Source: Gremmenia infestans
Taxonomy: Eukaryota; Ascomycota; Leotiomycetes; Helotiales; Hamatocanthoscyphaceae
DNA: 64,000 nucleotides
Direction: 5' to 3'
Assembly (NCBI GenBank): GCA_032629725.1
Contig: JAFEVB010000002.1
Coordinates: 1,984,001-2,048,000 of the forward strand
Shown: positions 35,322 to 48,121 of the stretch, piece by piece
How the letters are laid out: each line of letters starts with the position of its first letter
Position numbering within the stretch: position 1 is the first letter of the stretch
Made by a program: the position numbers and the translations under genes
The notes under the pieces: generated by a model
The model's database searches: none
Seen by the model: the letters and a program-made list of their open reading frames with translations, nothing else
Told to the model about the DNA's origin: nothing

Positions 35322-35841
35322 CTAAGTCGTGGTCTCCTCCTTCTTCGCAACCTTCTTCTTGAACAGCTTATTCTTCAGCTTATCCGCCAATCCCTCCGGG
35401 TGCTTCTGTGTAACCGCCTGCGCAGTGTGCACGTTTCCCTCACCTCCTCTGCCGACGTGGAAGTTCTCGTTCTCCATGCTCGGTCGCAGCGCTATCTCTG
35501 GCACAACGACGTCGTCTTTTCGTGCCGTGGCTTTGAGACCAGGGGAGCCGATATTGGCTGCTCCTCCTCGGCCGCTGCTGTAGGCTCCATCGCCGTGATC
35601 ACCGACTACGCCTTCGCGAACGATTTCTCCGTCGCCGTAGCTGGGTTATTGTTAGATCTGTATCTGGATGGGGGGCGACAGTAGGGGAAGCATACGGAGT
35701 GCTATCTTGGCCAATGTTTCCGGCGCCTGCGAAATCAAATGTCAGAATCGATGGAGAACAAGTAGGTGGAGCAGGAGCATACATACCTCCACGGCCGTGG
35801 CTCACCTCGGTACTATTCCTGGCACTTCCGCTTGCGCTCAT
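35322..35841 (-). CDS. DUF3602 protein with repeated GRGGxxN motifs
   Basis: Three exons, 35841..35787, 35726..35696 and 35640..35322, give 134 aa; the middle exon is 31 nt. The family hallmark is a Gly/Arg-rich repeat, here HGRGGAGNIG (split by the first intron), SGRGGAANIGSP and VGRGGEGNVHTA. The C-terminus is a basic helix (ADKLKNKLFKKKVAKKEE). No enzyme motif is present. DUF3602 proteins are small fungal proteins of unknown function. The second intron (57 nt, gtatgc donor, tctaac branch, acccag acceptor) is required to keep frame between DSTP and YGDGEIVREG. Confidence 0.85.
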
Positions 35842-37396
35842 GATTGCAGCTTTGGGATGGATGGGATGAGGAGATTTGTTTGTTTGAGGATCTTTTGCAT
35901 GCGAGAAAAATGTTAGAATGAGAAGACTAGAGAATGTTTACAAGACAGAATGATAGGTATGCACAGTGGAGGGGTAGGAGATCATAGGGACTGATAGAGG
36001 CTTCCTTGGCAGCCTCGCTATTGCCCTTTTAGTCCCGCAATCGATCGGTACGGAGGATGCAACTAATTGACGGGACACGTCCATTTTCCCCATACAAGAT
36101 TGGTGGGGTGTGATTGGTAGTAGGGGCGTACCTGGTGTTTTCCCGGGAAGGCTGGCAATATGGGGGTGACAATTGGATGTGTGTCAAAGACTAAGAAGTG
36201 AATAAAAAATACTTGTACCTGGCTGGTGATGATGAGAGAGCACGTGCGAGTGAGGGGATATACAAGACAAAACCTTCGAGATATCCCTCGGAGAAGAAAT
36301 CAATTTGAATAAGATCTCAATTCATAGTAATATATGACGCAATGATATATCAGGTGACGTATATACTGTGAACCTTAGGTATAAACAGATCCTTTTAATT
36401 CCATCCTTTTAACCAGCGGGATATCTGCAATGCCATGCCATGCACAACATCCATTATTATGTCATGTCATTGTAAGAGATAAGAGAAGTCGTTATCTTGT
36501 CAACCCCTCGCCTATCATTGCCTCTTATCCGCGACTAACTGCTGTAGGTCAAGTCGTACCCAGGTACAAAGGAGGTCTTGAAGATTATAGTACTTTTGCA
36601 GGGGCTCCAAGTTTTGTTGCAAGTCGCAGTCGGTTTTTGTAGCGTAATGCTTTGCAAAAGGTGGACTAAAAAGTATATATATGGTAATAGTAATAGTAAT
36701 GCTAACATATCTCAACCAAGTGCTTAGTCAATGACAGTAGCAGCGGGGTCTGAAGTGGCCATTGTAGAAATGCAGGCGGCGTGCTACTAGGTATTTCAAG
36801 GCTTCTAGAAGCCTACTAGTGTTTCGTCAAGTGCTTGTTGAAGACTTGCGGCAGAAATAGGGGTGATTTTCGAGGTGAAGCACGTGATACATATAGCGAG
36901 GAGATCTAACTCCTATAGTGTTATAGTGTTTTACCGCCTTCTCTACGAAAAGACCGCCAATCATGGATCCTTAGGTTTGCTGGACACAGAAGGCGCCACT
37001 TATTCTTATTGACTTTTAATTTCCGCTACATGGCACATTATAAATTGGTGACGACTTTCCTGTCCACCGCAAAGCTTCTTCCTTTTATAAAGGCGGCCGT
37101 AAGATACTATAGGAATTAGTTAGTGCAAATTGACCTGAGAGAAGTCATTGTTTCCATCTCAATTGTTTTACAAGGTACCTAGGTAGTCAACATACTTATT
37201 GTAATCTTACTTATAGATTCAGGAGATTGGGGCGCTAGGGGCTCGGTTATGTACATGGTCCGTGACATGGAGGTCATTCCCATCTTACTGTTTCTATACT
37301 CTGAGCTTTCCTCCTTGTAGTTGTCGTGGTCAATGAAACCCTTATATTGATTCTCTAACAAACCGTGACACTCATCACTCGCATCCAGTTCCACTT
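35842..37396. other. Intergenic, about 1.55 kb, no gene
   Basis: Holds the DUF3602 promoter and the 3' end of the phosphate carrier gene. It contains TACGGAG at 36049-36055 and a GGTACCTAGGTAG block near 37174. Frames are short and unconvincing. Confidence 0.45.
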
Positions 37397-38735
37397 TTAC
37401 TTCTTCTCTGGAGGCGCCGCTCCACCGGTAGTTGGGAATCCCATGACAATCTTGAAGTAATCCTGCAGTTTTGTCAGTATAAAATCTCATAACCAGGACA
37501 ATTGTGCTCACGTATGTCATCCATTGAAGTCCAGTCAATGTACCTATCATAATTATGCGCACCGGGAGACCGTTCCAGAGTCCAGCAAAGCCTATGTCTT
37601 TGTAGATACGTCCCATAGCAGCACCGAAAGCTTCCCCGGATTGACGGTTTGCGTTCAGTTTGGAGACCTATCATTCATAAGATCTGGTTGAATCACGCTT
37701 CACAAGATTGAACTTACCATGACATCAGCAGGATGACTGACGATAGCACAGAGAATACCGGCAAGATAACCACCAGTGAAAGAGACAGCCGTTTGAGTAC
37801 CCTTGCCATAATCAGACTTCTGGCCAGGCATACGCGCATAGATCATCTCGACAATAGTCTCGAAAGAAGCGAATTTCATCATCGTGTAAGGTATTTGACG
37901 CCCCCAAAGAGGGTATAATCCCTTGTAGAGGCCAGCGAAACCTTCCTTGCTAGTTACTTGGCTAAGACCGTCGAAAGTACCTTTAGCGAATGGTGGAATC
38001 GTGGTCTGCATTCGAACCTTTACGGACTCAAAGGGGCAAAGAGCAATATCGGCGATGAATTCAGCAGAAGCACTGGCGGTAAGGTAAAGAGCAGTTTTGT
38101 ACTTGGCGGCATTCTCGGGTCCAGCAAGATCGGCGTAGAACTTCTTGAAGTACTCGTATCCTCCATACTTGAAAGCTCCTTGAGCGCTATATCCGAAGAA
38201 AGTTGGGCCCCAGCCAGTGAAGATACCACGGAATCCTTCAGCACGACCAATCTTACCCCAGGCTTGGAAGTTACCAGTATACATCTTGGAGTCGACTTGA
38301 CGTCGACATTTGACCAGATCTAGAGGTGTGACGGCACTATGCGTAAGACCCTGGTTGACGTTAGATCACTCTCCTTTATGGGGCATTGAGTTTGAGTTGG
38401 CGCTAAAGTGGTTTATCACTTACACAAGCAAGCAGACCCCCAAAAGAGCAAGCCGCATAATACTGGGCCGAGTAAAGCTCAATCGTTCCAGTCTTTGCCC
38501 GAGCCGCAGCGCTTGCTTTCTCGAGTTCTTTTGTAGCTTCCGCGCTCAAAGCATTGACCTTGTTCTTCCCATCATCGGCAGCCGACCATATAGTGTAGAA
38601 CTCGGTGCGGGCTTGGAGAGGGGTCCGTTTTGGAGCCACAGGGTTTGATTGGGGGATAGCTGGGCGACGACCGAAGGGAACGGCAGGTTGGAATGCATCG
38701 TGGAGAGTATCTTGGGAGGGGAAGAGACGAGTCAT
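37397..38735 (-). CDS. Mitochondrial phosphate carrier (SLC25 family)
   Basis: Imports phosphate across the inner mitochondrial membrane for ATP synthesis. Four exons, 38735..38424, 38350..37718, 37667..37512 and 37462..37397, give 388 aa. Three repeats each carry the carrier signature: PLDLVKCRRQ, PFESVKVRMQ and HPADVMVSKLN. GWGPTFFGYSAQGAFKYGGYE is the phosphate-carrier-specific block after repeat 1. The last exon encodes DYFKIVMGFPTTGGAAPPEK, needed for a normal C-terminus. The N-terminus carries about 90 extra residues before the first helix, including a Thr/Arg/Pro-rich start that could be a presequence. It resembles PIC2/MIR1; I cannot separate these two by eye. Confidence 0.93.
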
Positions 38736-39478
38736 TTTAGAGGATCTGATAGTGAAAATTGTCAGTTTAACTGGGCTGAAAGAAGAGTTAAGAATAGATT
38801 GAAATGGATTTTGAAGTCCAAGAGCAGCTTGCGGAGGTCAGTTCCACTTTCAATCTCAAGATCGATGTATAAAAGGAATCCTACGGCCTTATCTCCGTGC
38901 AGCACCAGTGAGCGTTCTTGCTGGAGCAAAGGACAATCGAGGTCACAAGGTTTAGATAAACAATCGTTAGGTAGCGTACAGTGTAAGTGAGAATGAGCGT
39001 AAAGCCAACAAACACAATCAATGCAGATAAATTCACTTTACAATTTTAAATAAATACGTACCAGGTACCTAGGGACTCATGGAGGAATGGAATTCTGGGT
39101 TGACATTAATCCATGGGGCCAAGGACCTCTTAAAGCCGGGCTTAAAGCCAGCTACGTCAGAAGCGAGAGGCCGCTAGCGAACTTCTTTCCTCATTTGGCT
39201 TAAACTCTTATTAGGAATGGGATAACTACCTATCTAGGCTAGGTACCTATCAGCTAGGTAAATGTAAATGTATAAGTTGAGGCTCAAGTTTATGAGTAAA
39301 CTCCAAGTTCATAACAATTAATGTAAAATTATCACAGAAGGGTAGTTTTATTTTTAGAAGTGGCTCCACCAATCAAATCGTATCATAGTCATAAGGCGTC
39401 AGAAATCTCAACCTCAGAATACCCCTCCAAGGTCCGTGAACGATAACAAAAAACCGTTGTTCTTGAAACCTCTCAATA
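38736..39478. promoter_or_regulatory. Divergent promoter region, phosphate carrier and CBS-domain gene
   Basis: About 740 bp between divergent start codons. It contains several TAGGTACCTA-like elements (near 39061-39074 and 39233-39262). No gene was seen. Confidence 0.45.
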
Positions 39479-40076
39479 ATGGCCACAACAATGTCGAATA
39501 CCATCCCCGTCGGTACCAATGACCCAGCCAGCAAAATGGCAGAAATAGCTTCTCCCAATCCCTCTCTCCTCTCACAACTCGCTGCACGGTATAGAGGAGT
39601 ATGACCCATTGTCTCCCTCACATTTCAAGCTTCGCAACTAACAAACTTGACAGGCAACGGTAGAAGACCTCGATCCTCCCTCAGCCCTCTCCTGCCACCC
39701 CTCGGACCCTATCTCCCACGCCCTCCTCACGGCCTTCGAACGAGACTACACCCACCTGACCGTCATATCACCCACCAACCGCGCCCTCCTAGGCTACCTC
39801 TCTATCCCCAACCTACGCTCGCAACTAGCTTCCGGCACGGTGCAAGAGACAGACGAAGTAAGCAAGGCGATGGTCAAGTTCAGGAGAAAAGGGAAGGTGT
39901 ATAAGGTCATTACGATGGAGACCCCGCTGGAGGAGCTGGAGATGTTTTTTAATGGGGGTGTGGAGGGTGGCGAGAGGCAAGAATTTGCCGTTGTGACGGA
40001 TGAGAGGAGGAGGTTTGTGTTAGGTGTTGCCACAAGGACGGACCTTGAGGAGTTTGCGAGACGGAGACCGGCTTGA
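39479..40076 (+). CDS. CBS-domain protein
   Basis: Two exons, 39479..39598 and 39654..40076, give 180 aa; the 55-nt intron (gtatga donor, gacag acceptor) joins LAARYRG to ATVEDLDPPSAL. The protein contains a CBS pair: SHALLTAFERDYTHLTVISP, LLGYLSIPNLRSQLASG, YKVITMETPLEELEMFFNGG and EFAVVTDERRRFVLGVATR with DLEEFARRRPA. CBS pairs bind adenosine-type ligands, but no ligand can be named here. There is no cystathionine synthase catalytic part, so such proteins are often misnamed CBS. Alternative Met starts lie at codons 5 and 20. Confidence 0.85.
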
Positions 40077-41471
40077 GAGGAGGATATCGGGAAAATGTAT
40101 AGCATGACATTGGAGTTTGAGATGTACTTATGATACATTTTGGGAAGGACACAGCATGAGCGATGGGTTCAAGGTCAACGAATTAAAGATACTTTCATGA
40201 GAGATCAAATTGCTGGCAGGTGGCCTCGGGCATTCTTCGAGGCAAGTGCTCTCGAGCAAATAGGAGACAAGGACGGTACAAGGCAAATATGCTCTCAATA
40301 AACAAGTGCAAGTACTCGTGCCCCGTTACTGCAAGTGCGGTACATGCATGGTAGACTTCGGGGTTCTTATTTAGGTAAGTAGGTCGAGGAGAATCTGCAT
40401 TGTTTAAAGAACGAGGGATAATGGTATCGAGTTTCTCCTTCACCTGATTAGTTCTAAAACCTCCTAAGAAGACCTCAATTACCAAGTGGCTTTGTCTTTC
40501 ACTATTCAGCGGAAACTTCTTCCGCTACTTTGCTTCAAATTGGAAACGGGGAGGGAAGAAGTGGAGATACCTAGCGTCAATTTGTCGTGTAAGAAGTGCT
40601 TCTATCATCCTTCCGGAGAAGTGAGGCCCACCGGGCTGTATACAGATAGCGGCACCAGAGAAAGAATAGCAAGTGCTTTACTAATGAGTTACTGCACCAA
40701 GGCTTCCCTATATATTTACCTGCAATTCTCTTACAGACGTATATGTATAACAATTGATTCATGGAAGGAGATTAATTGTGCCTCGAGGATGATGTTGTTG
40801 AAGTGTCATGCTTTCGTGGGTGTGATCTGGTACACCCCCTTTTAGGTGATTCCATGTTTTTTCAGGTTCCCCTTCATACTGTCAATATAGTAATGCCGAG
40901 CAAATGAACGAATGTGACAAATGACAGCAAGCTAATCTCTAGCCCCGAGTCCATGTCTCCTCGATTTGTTCCTTGACTATTGCAGCGCCAGATCTCAAAC
41001 TTATTGAGTAGTTGGATCGTGTAAGTTTGAGAGTCCTATAGACAACACAAATTTAGCTCCACAATGTTGTCGAATTCGAAGTGAATCATTTGATCTTGAA
41101 GTTATTCTTGGTTTGGAAGGTTTTGTAGGTTTTATAGGATGTGTGTGTGTTGTATGGAATTTCACCAAATTCCAGTCTAGTCTAGTCCAGATTGCGAATG
41201 TCTGATGTGATGATACTCGCAAGATATTCATTCTAACTAATGTACGGGTGAGCTAGACTGTATGTCTTTCATCAAAAGCCATACTTTCTTCCCCGTTCCC
41301 TATAAGTTGCTTTTAACAATGGTTTCGGAGTGATGAAGAATACAGTATTCTAGATGCATCTACTTTTCTCCACAATTTTTACTGCAGGTTTAGAGTGAGT
41401 AGGCGACTTGATGTAGATGCAAGAGGTTGCGTGGTGTCAGACAAACAATAATGAGTTTCGTAACAACAGAA
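40077..41471. other. Gene-poor region
   Basis: A 119-codon plus frame at 40486-40845 has no motif and biased composition and was not accepted. Nothing else was seen. Confidence 0.4.
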
Positions 41472-41799
41472 TTAAGTTAGCTCCAAAGGGCCTACCCAGT
41501 CTTTATCAATGTCCCCTCCTTCACCCAGGTTAATGGTACGTCCCGAGGGAATGCCTACAATGTCCACCCAGTACTGTGTCCACCTCTGAATATCTTCGTC
41601 GGATATAAAAGTAGTGAACGAATGGGGCAGAGTTGACAACAATACCATCTGGTAGAAAACCCACCAGCATTTCTGTTTCCAAGTGCAAACATTCTTATTC
41701 CAACGCGAAGAACTTATCTCTTGCTGAAAGTAACATCCTAATCAGTGGTGGATCGTTGGCGATTTCAAGGGCGGCTCCACAGTGTGCCTCCTCAAGCAT
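41472..41799 (-). pseudogene. Probable relic of an unknown protein-coding gene
   Basis: On the minus strand a protein-like frame begins near ATG 41799 (MLEEAHCGAALEIANDPPLI) and continues through SARDKFFALE to a TAA at 41697-41695. It then carries on as ECLHLETEMLVGFLPD. A plausible intron (41645..41594, gtattg donor, gaag acceptor) leads to DIQRWTQYWVDIVGIPSGR and GDIDKDWVGPLELT with a stop at 41472. The internal TAA is one C-to-T change from CAA. Upstream, weaker fragments in other frames (for example WREVYDAYLHKHRAYSNA near 42265) suggest that more of the gene lies towards 42480. I do not recognise the family. It could instead be a functional gene with introns I have misread. Confidence 0.4.
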
Positions 41800-44318
41800 C
41801 GAATCTTATCCTCGTCTACCGATTTAGATTCAGCTTCGCATCTAATATATATTCTCAAGTCAAAGCCAATACAATTCCTAAGCGTGACGCGGAGTGAGTC
41901 CAAGGACAATATTGAATATGTTTTTAACATGAGTCATTATCCAGGAAGTGTATTTAGTGATGAGAAAGAAATGAGAGTGTCGACCTGGTACCATAAATCC
42001 ACCAATACAGGAGAGTTCCCATCGTCGCATAAATAGTAATCAAGGTAGGACAATTATACCCTATTAGTGGCACACTTCTCGTGAACTTTGCATTTACCCA
42101 ACGTCTATTTCCATGTTCATCTCAACATTCAACCGAACGACTGACACTAACAGCAACGAATTCGTCACAGAGAAACAGATTGAATAGGTACAATTAGAGC
42201 AAAGTACAACATTAGTTTATAGCCATAGAGTAATACCTGTCAGCATTCGAGTATGCTCTATGCTTGTGTAGATAAGCATCATACACTTCTCTCCACATGT
42301 CTTTTGAAGATGACCTTTGCTGTTGTAAAGAGTACCAAATCCAGATGCGAACCACTTAAATACCTTATTAGTCAAGATCAACCTGTGGAATGGAAGTGCA
42401 CTCGAACTGTGAAAGGAGGGGTGCAACAACCACACCAGCTTTTACCGCAGTAACAACCTGAGAAGAAGAAATCGCTGTAGACTAAGACGTCTACCGGTGA
42501 GTGATACAAGGGCTCTCATAACTACGTACCCAAATCAGAATTAGCTAACGCAGCACACCTGAAAGCTCCAGGACACCTCTATATCCAATTCACTATACAT
42601 AAACCACTTACACAACGAGTCAACGACCGACACGTACTATTGACAGCAGCGTTGTCCATAACAGCAAACCGAAAGTTAAAAAAACTTAGATGTCAGTGCA
42701 TACTAGATAGCTCGCAAGAAATCTAAAGCGAAGTGAATCTTTAATACATGACTGGCTGTAATGAGAGAAAAATATCGCTCCTAGCTTCCCGCCCCCTTTT
42801 CGCCGCCGTCTACTCATGGTAATAGTGCCTACTTCCTTTTAAGATCCGAAATTGGTGTTTTATACCTCAATCCCTCACATTAGCAACAAATGAAAATTGC
42901 AAACAGGATACACAAGATCCTAGCGTATTTAACAGTCAAAGCCTTTGTGGAGACGTTGCTGAGACGTCAGAGTGAAGAAAATACCAAGGAGGCTTTATGC
43001 GGACAGGATTGAGAAAGGGGAAAGATTTATTTACATATCAAAGCCCCCCTGAAATGCATTTCTGGACTTCTAGTTCATCTGAGATAAAAACATATTTTCA
43101 ATTTCCAAAATCCTAAATCCTGAATGCGAGTGACAGATCGCATTGACAGCAAGCTCGCACTTGACAGCAAGCTCGCACTTGACATCAAGTCGCCCAATGA
43201 CTATTCTCAATGTATCAGTGAAGCTTGGGAATGAAGTTGGGGTTTGGCAAAAGAGTACAGCAGTCAACTATACATACTATAACTACCGCGTAGCGATATT
43301 CGACCATTGGTCGTCCAGGAATTCCAGGGTTTGCGTTGTAGCCTGAATTTGGATCGCACATGAATAAGTAAACATACAGATATACCGAACCTCCTCCAGC
43401 AAAGCCAATAGAAGCATGCAAGCAAATGTCCATCCCTATGATACTACATCAACCTAAAGACAGACCCGCCCGCAAATCATGGCATGTACTTAGACCATAT
43501 ATTACAGCCAGGATCCAGAATCCAGATCTTCCAGCACAGTATACATACATACTGAACATGCACTAGATTAGAAATGTAAATATGATACTCCTCAACCACA
43601 AGCAAGCTTCATCCGTATTCATTTGCAAGGACTTCTTATGAAAAGACCTCCTCTATAAAGACATTTTAGCAAATCGGCGACACCCCTTAGCTTCTAAGTT
43701 CCTCCCCCCAGATACGCATACCCCGTCACCCCCGTCACCCCCGCATCCCGACCTCTACCTCCCTCCCTGTCCAAAGTGTGATTTTTTCCTTCCTTCACCA
43801 AGTAATGGCCCGGTAAGAGGTTCAATCAACGGTTCATTCAATCAACCGCAACGACAGCGCGCAAAAGATCTATTTATGCCAAGATAGAAAGAACTCCGCC
43901 ATCTGGGACTCAACTGTCTCCCGCAATTCAAAGAGAATAGCTATCCTCCAGCTGTATAGAAACAGGAATTCCTGCACTAAGAAAGGACATACTGCACGCC
44001 CCACTGCGATGTATAGGAGCCTCTGCCTAAGGAAAGTGAAAACAGAGGTTCGTACAACCGACCGGTAGTTCCAATGTATTTATTTATCTAGTCTATGCAC
44101 AATAAGGCCTTTTATCTATCTAAGACATGACGTCTAGCCACACCATATCAACCATTCAACGCCTTGCTAGCATAATATCTTACCATGCAGCCCCAAACGC
44201 ACTAGGTGAAATAACCTAGCCTATCCTAATCAATCCACTGACTGGTCTTTTCTCGTAGCCATACCATCCATCCATTATTTCATCAACACCACCACCGTCA
44301 ATACCCGATGGTTTTCTC
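41800..44318. other. Gene-poor region, possible 5' part of relic
   Basis: Stop-rich DNA. It may hold decayed upstream pieces of the relic ending at 41472. It also has a short tandem repeat at 43143-43189 and pyrimidine-rich DNA near 43710-43770. No intact gene was seen. Confidence 0.4.
43143..43189. repeat. 18-bp tandem repeat, 2.6 copies
   Basis: Unit TTGACAGCAAGCTCGCAC occurs twice in a row and is followed by a partial, slightly changed third copy (TTGACATCAAG). Confidence 0.85.
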
Positions 44319-47300
44319 TCACACAAGCATATCCTCACCCTCATCACCCTTAACCAACGAATCAAGCAGCGAGCTCTTCTTCCGCTTCGGCAGATCAGTC
44401 TCCTTGCCCTTCTCATTCGCTACAGCCCCGGCCTTCTTCTCGCCCTCACCCTGCGCCCCTTTCTCCTCATCTTCCTCGGCAGCAGTAGTCCCCTCCAGCA
44501 GCATCTTCGCAACAGCCTTCTCTCCAGCATCAGTCATAGCATCCCCATCGTCCCCGCCAGCAACCCTTCCATCAAGCATAAGCTTACTCTTCCCTAAAGC
44601 ATAGATCTGCTCCTCAATCGTGCCTTTTGTAACGAGTCTCACGACCTCCACATCACGCGTCTGTCCAACTCTATGGGCGCGATTCTCGGCTTGACGATCA
44701 TCTTGTGGGTTAAAGCTGCCGTCGAAAATGATGACTTTGTTGGCGTACATCAGGTTTATACCCGTTCCACCGGCCTTGGTCGTAAGTAAGAAGGCGGTAA
44801 TTCCTTCGTCGTCACGGAATTGATCGATAAGAGATTGGCGTTCATCAATCTTCGTGGAGCCATCAATGCGGGTGTAGGAGATGAGAGAAGTGTTAAGCAC
44901 TGATTGCAGGATATCGAGAACGAGGGCAAATTGCGAGAAGATCAAGACGCGGTCCCCGTTCTCTTTATAAGCTTTCACAAGCTTGACGAGCGACTCGACT
45001 TTTCCCGAGTTCATCCACGCTAGATCGGCAACGTCGAAGGAGCGAATGCATGGATAACTGAGGCACCACCCGTGAAGCCAGTAATCGGAACCAAGTTGCA
45101 TTTCCTGTATAAGATGCTCCCGTTTGTGGTTCTTGTCTGTTGGAAAATTGGTAGGGTCTTTCTTACGAAGAATATTGCACATCTTCTCGATCTTCTCATC
45201 AGTGAAGTGACGACGGAAGAGCATTGGGTGGATGGCTGCCTTTCGGAGTTGCATTAAAGGGTTGTTTTCATCACCCTTGGGTATCTTTTTACCTTCGAGG
45301 CGTACTTGGGCCCTCTCACGAGCTTTTCCCACGAGGCCATCATATACCTCTTTCTGAGCAGGGTGAAGGGTACAGTACTCCATGCGATTGGTTTTGGTGG
45401 GGAGGTGCTTTAGGACTTGCTCCTTCTTCCGGCGAAGAACGAATGGCGTTAGCATAGTCCTAGCCCTGCCAATTCGCTGGGCGGACAGTAGTGCTGCATG
45501 GTCGGCGTCTCGTGTTGTAGCCTTGGCTTTAAAGATATACTGCAAGTCCTCCTGACGCTCTTCAAAGACGCTTGGCATGATGAATGCAAGGAGTGCGGCC
45601 AGTTCCTGCAGGTTGTTCTGTAGTGGTGTTCCGGTGAGTAGGAGTCTGAACTCTGCGGGAATTCGGACTAGGCCTTGATATCGCTGAGAATTGGGATTCT
45701 TTAGATAGTGACCTTCGTCGTAGACACAGACCTAAATCAATCAGCCCCCATCTTCCAAAACAATCACAAGATAAGCTTACATCAGGTTTTAATCTTCTCA
45801 AGAACTTGTTGTCCTCTTTCTTGGCAGCCATATCATAGGTAGTGACTACAATGTTGATCGCGTCTCGGTTGTTAAGAATCGCGTCAGCCATTTCACCGCG
45901 TTCCTTCTGAAGACCTATACAATCATTAGTGTCATATGCATTCAGAAAACTCGTAGTCCATACCGTGGTAAGGCTCGACATTCAACTGCGGAGCAAAGTT
46001 CTGACATTCTCGCAGCCAGTTCTCCAAAGTCGATCCAGGACAAACAACCAAGTGAGGCCCATTATGGCCAATCTCAACCAGATGGCTTATGAAAGCAATA
46101 ACCTGACAAGTTTTTCCGAGACCCATTTCGTCTGCCAGGATACAACTCAGACGTTTCCTGTACATCAAATCTAACCAGTTCAGTCCCACAACCTGGTAGT
46201 CTTTGAGTATACAACTCTCAGCCATCAAATCCGGCTTCTTCAAGAAGTTTACATTGCCTCTCTTTCTCTTCGTCGCTACGATTCGGATATCGTCATCATT
46301 ATTGTTCTTAGGAGAAGCGTTACCACTGCTTGGAGACCCAATCCCTGAATCCCGCAGAGACTCAGCATCATCCTCAAGAGAAGTCATCTCCAGCTCCCCA
46401 CCCTTCGAAGCACCAAAGACATCAAATCCCCACTTCGTCATCTCCTCCGCAGGTGCTTTTCCAAGCTCCTCACACTTAGCGCAAAGAGCATCAATAGCTT
46501 CATAGCCCTGGAACATATCCAGAGCAGTATCGACAATCCTATCTCCAATGGGAGCTTTCTTACTCTTCTTGCCGCTCTTGAGAGTCTTCGTATTTTCCAC
46601 AGTTCTAGCGGAATCCAAGCTCTTGAAAGGACGAGCGCTGATCATCACTTCAGCCAGTTCCTTGGTCGTGGCGGTAAGCTCTACAAGTTCTTCAACCTTG
46701 CAGATGTTCAAGTACTTCAAGACCCGGCCTTCGAGCATAGGGTCATCCTCTGGCGCTGAAGCAACTCCAGAGTCATCGGAATCAAAATCATCATGCGCGG
46801 AGGCTATAGGTGACGCTGGTTTGAGAGGTGACGCCGGTTTTAGCGGAGAAGAGGCGATTGGGATTCCCGGAGAAGACGGGTTTCGTCGACCTTGCATAAG
46901 CTTTCTCTTTGGCTTTACTGGCTGAGTCGAAACCTGTGACTGCGATTGCTTTCTAGGAAGAGCCTGCGTCGACGAATACTTGTCTCTAATCGAAACAGTT
47001 GGTGCATTGAGGCCTCGCTTCATCTGGGGCTCATCTTTCGCTGGCAGAGCAGCGAGCTCGTCATCAGAAATAGAAACGATATCTCCCGGCGCATCATCAT
47101 CGCCACCAAGAAGTAATATTGCCTCATCTAGGTTCCCACTACAGACTATCAAGGCATTCTTGGCACCCAATATAGTAATATGGGGAAGAACTCTCCTAAT
47201 TCTACTGACATTTTCTCGAAGACCAGGGTCAGAAAAAGAATCCGGAGCGATGTCTTCAATTGGCCTTGCTCGATCAGGTCTCGTCTGTTTCATACCAGCA

Positions 47301-48121
47301 TGCATCGAGGGCTTATATGCAGCATTTCTGACAGCTTCCTGGAATTTGGTATTGCCGTTACTTCCAGAAAAAGAGGTCTGAGCGGTCCTTGGTCCAAAAT
47401 TCGAAGGCTGTATATTAGCTTTATTTATTCCATTATCGGAATCTGAATCCTCGCCATCGTCCGTGAGATCTATCACGCTCTTGGTAGGGGATGCCTTCGG
47501 GACAATACCATGAGGAGGTCTGTATGCGGTACCTGCAGGTGCTATACTCGTAGCCAAGTTCCTCTGATGGGCATGAAGCCCATTCGATTCAGGCTGCATG
47601 TGTTGTCTTTGATGAGCGACTTGGAAAGCGGCAGTGGGGTTTCCTGTAGGCATTGCAACACGGGGATTTTGATGCATTCCCATAAACGGGATTGCCGCTC
47701 CGTTTCGCATGGAAGGGGACTGGGCATAGGGCGAGGAGGCAGGAACCTGAACAGTCCTGTGAGGCGTCAAGGGTGGGCTCGAAGCTGGGTTTGAAAGTCG
47801 ATCTAGAAGCTGGGTAGGTTGAGTTTCGTAGTTATTTGGTTGAGGCATAAGTATTTGTGTGGGCTGAGTCTCGTAGCCATTCGTAGTCGGAGGTAGTATC
47901 TGCGTTGGTTGAGTCTGATACCCATTCTTATTCCCACCAGCCTTCGGTGTATCGGGTATGAAGTTTTCAAACAGAGCATCCCCATCATCTTCGTCAGAGT
48001 TGTAGCCATTCGCAGCAGGGGAGTTGTTTGAATTGTAGCCAGAAGCGGTCTTCTGCCTCTTCACAGCAGGTGAATCTGGAAGGAGCATAGGGCTCTCTGC
48101 GCCACCAAGATTGAAAGCCAT
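44319..48121 (-). CDS. FUN30: Fun30/SMARCAD1-type SNF2 chromatin remodelling ATPase
   Basis: DNA-dependent ATPase that moves or exchanges nucleosomes; Fun30/Fft3 acts in silent chromatin and DNA end resection (known for the family). Three exons, 48121..45964, 45914..45781 and 45731..44319, give 1234 aa. The N-terminal half is disordered, with a repeated motif GYxTQPTQIL (three or four copies, about residues 66-112) and a CUE-like helix set (ENVSRIRRVLPHI, NLDEAILLLGG). Helicase motifs are ADEMGLGKTCQVIAFISHL (I), DEGHYLKN (II, the DEGH form typical of this subfamily), LTGTPLQNNLQEL (III), VLIFSQF and HRVGQTRDVEV (VI). The C-terminus is acidic/basic with an E-rich stretch. Divergent from VMA21, 448 bp apart. 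Confidence 0.95.

Noticed and set aside
40486..40845. 119-codon plus frame
   Set aside because: No recognisable motif and no neighbours that extend it by splicing.
45929..47446. Several plus-strand frames of 80-133 codons
   Set aside because: Antisense shadows of the FUN30 coding sequence.
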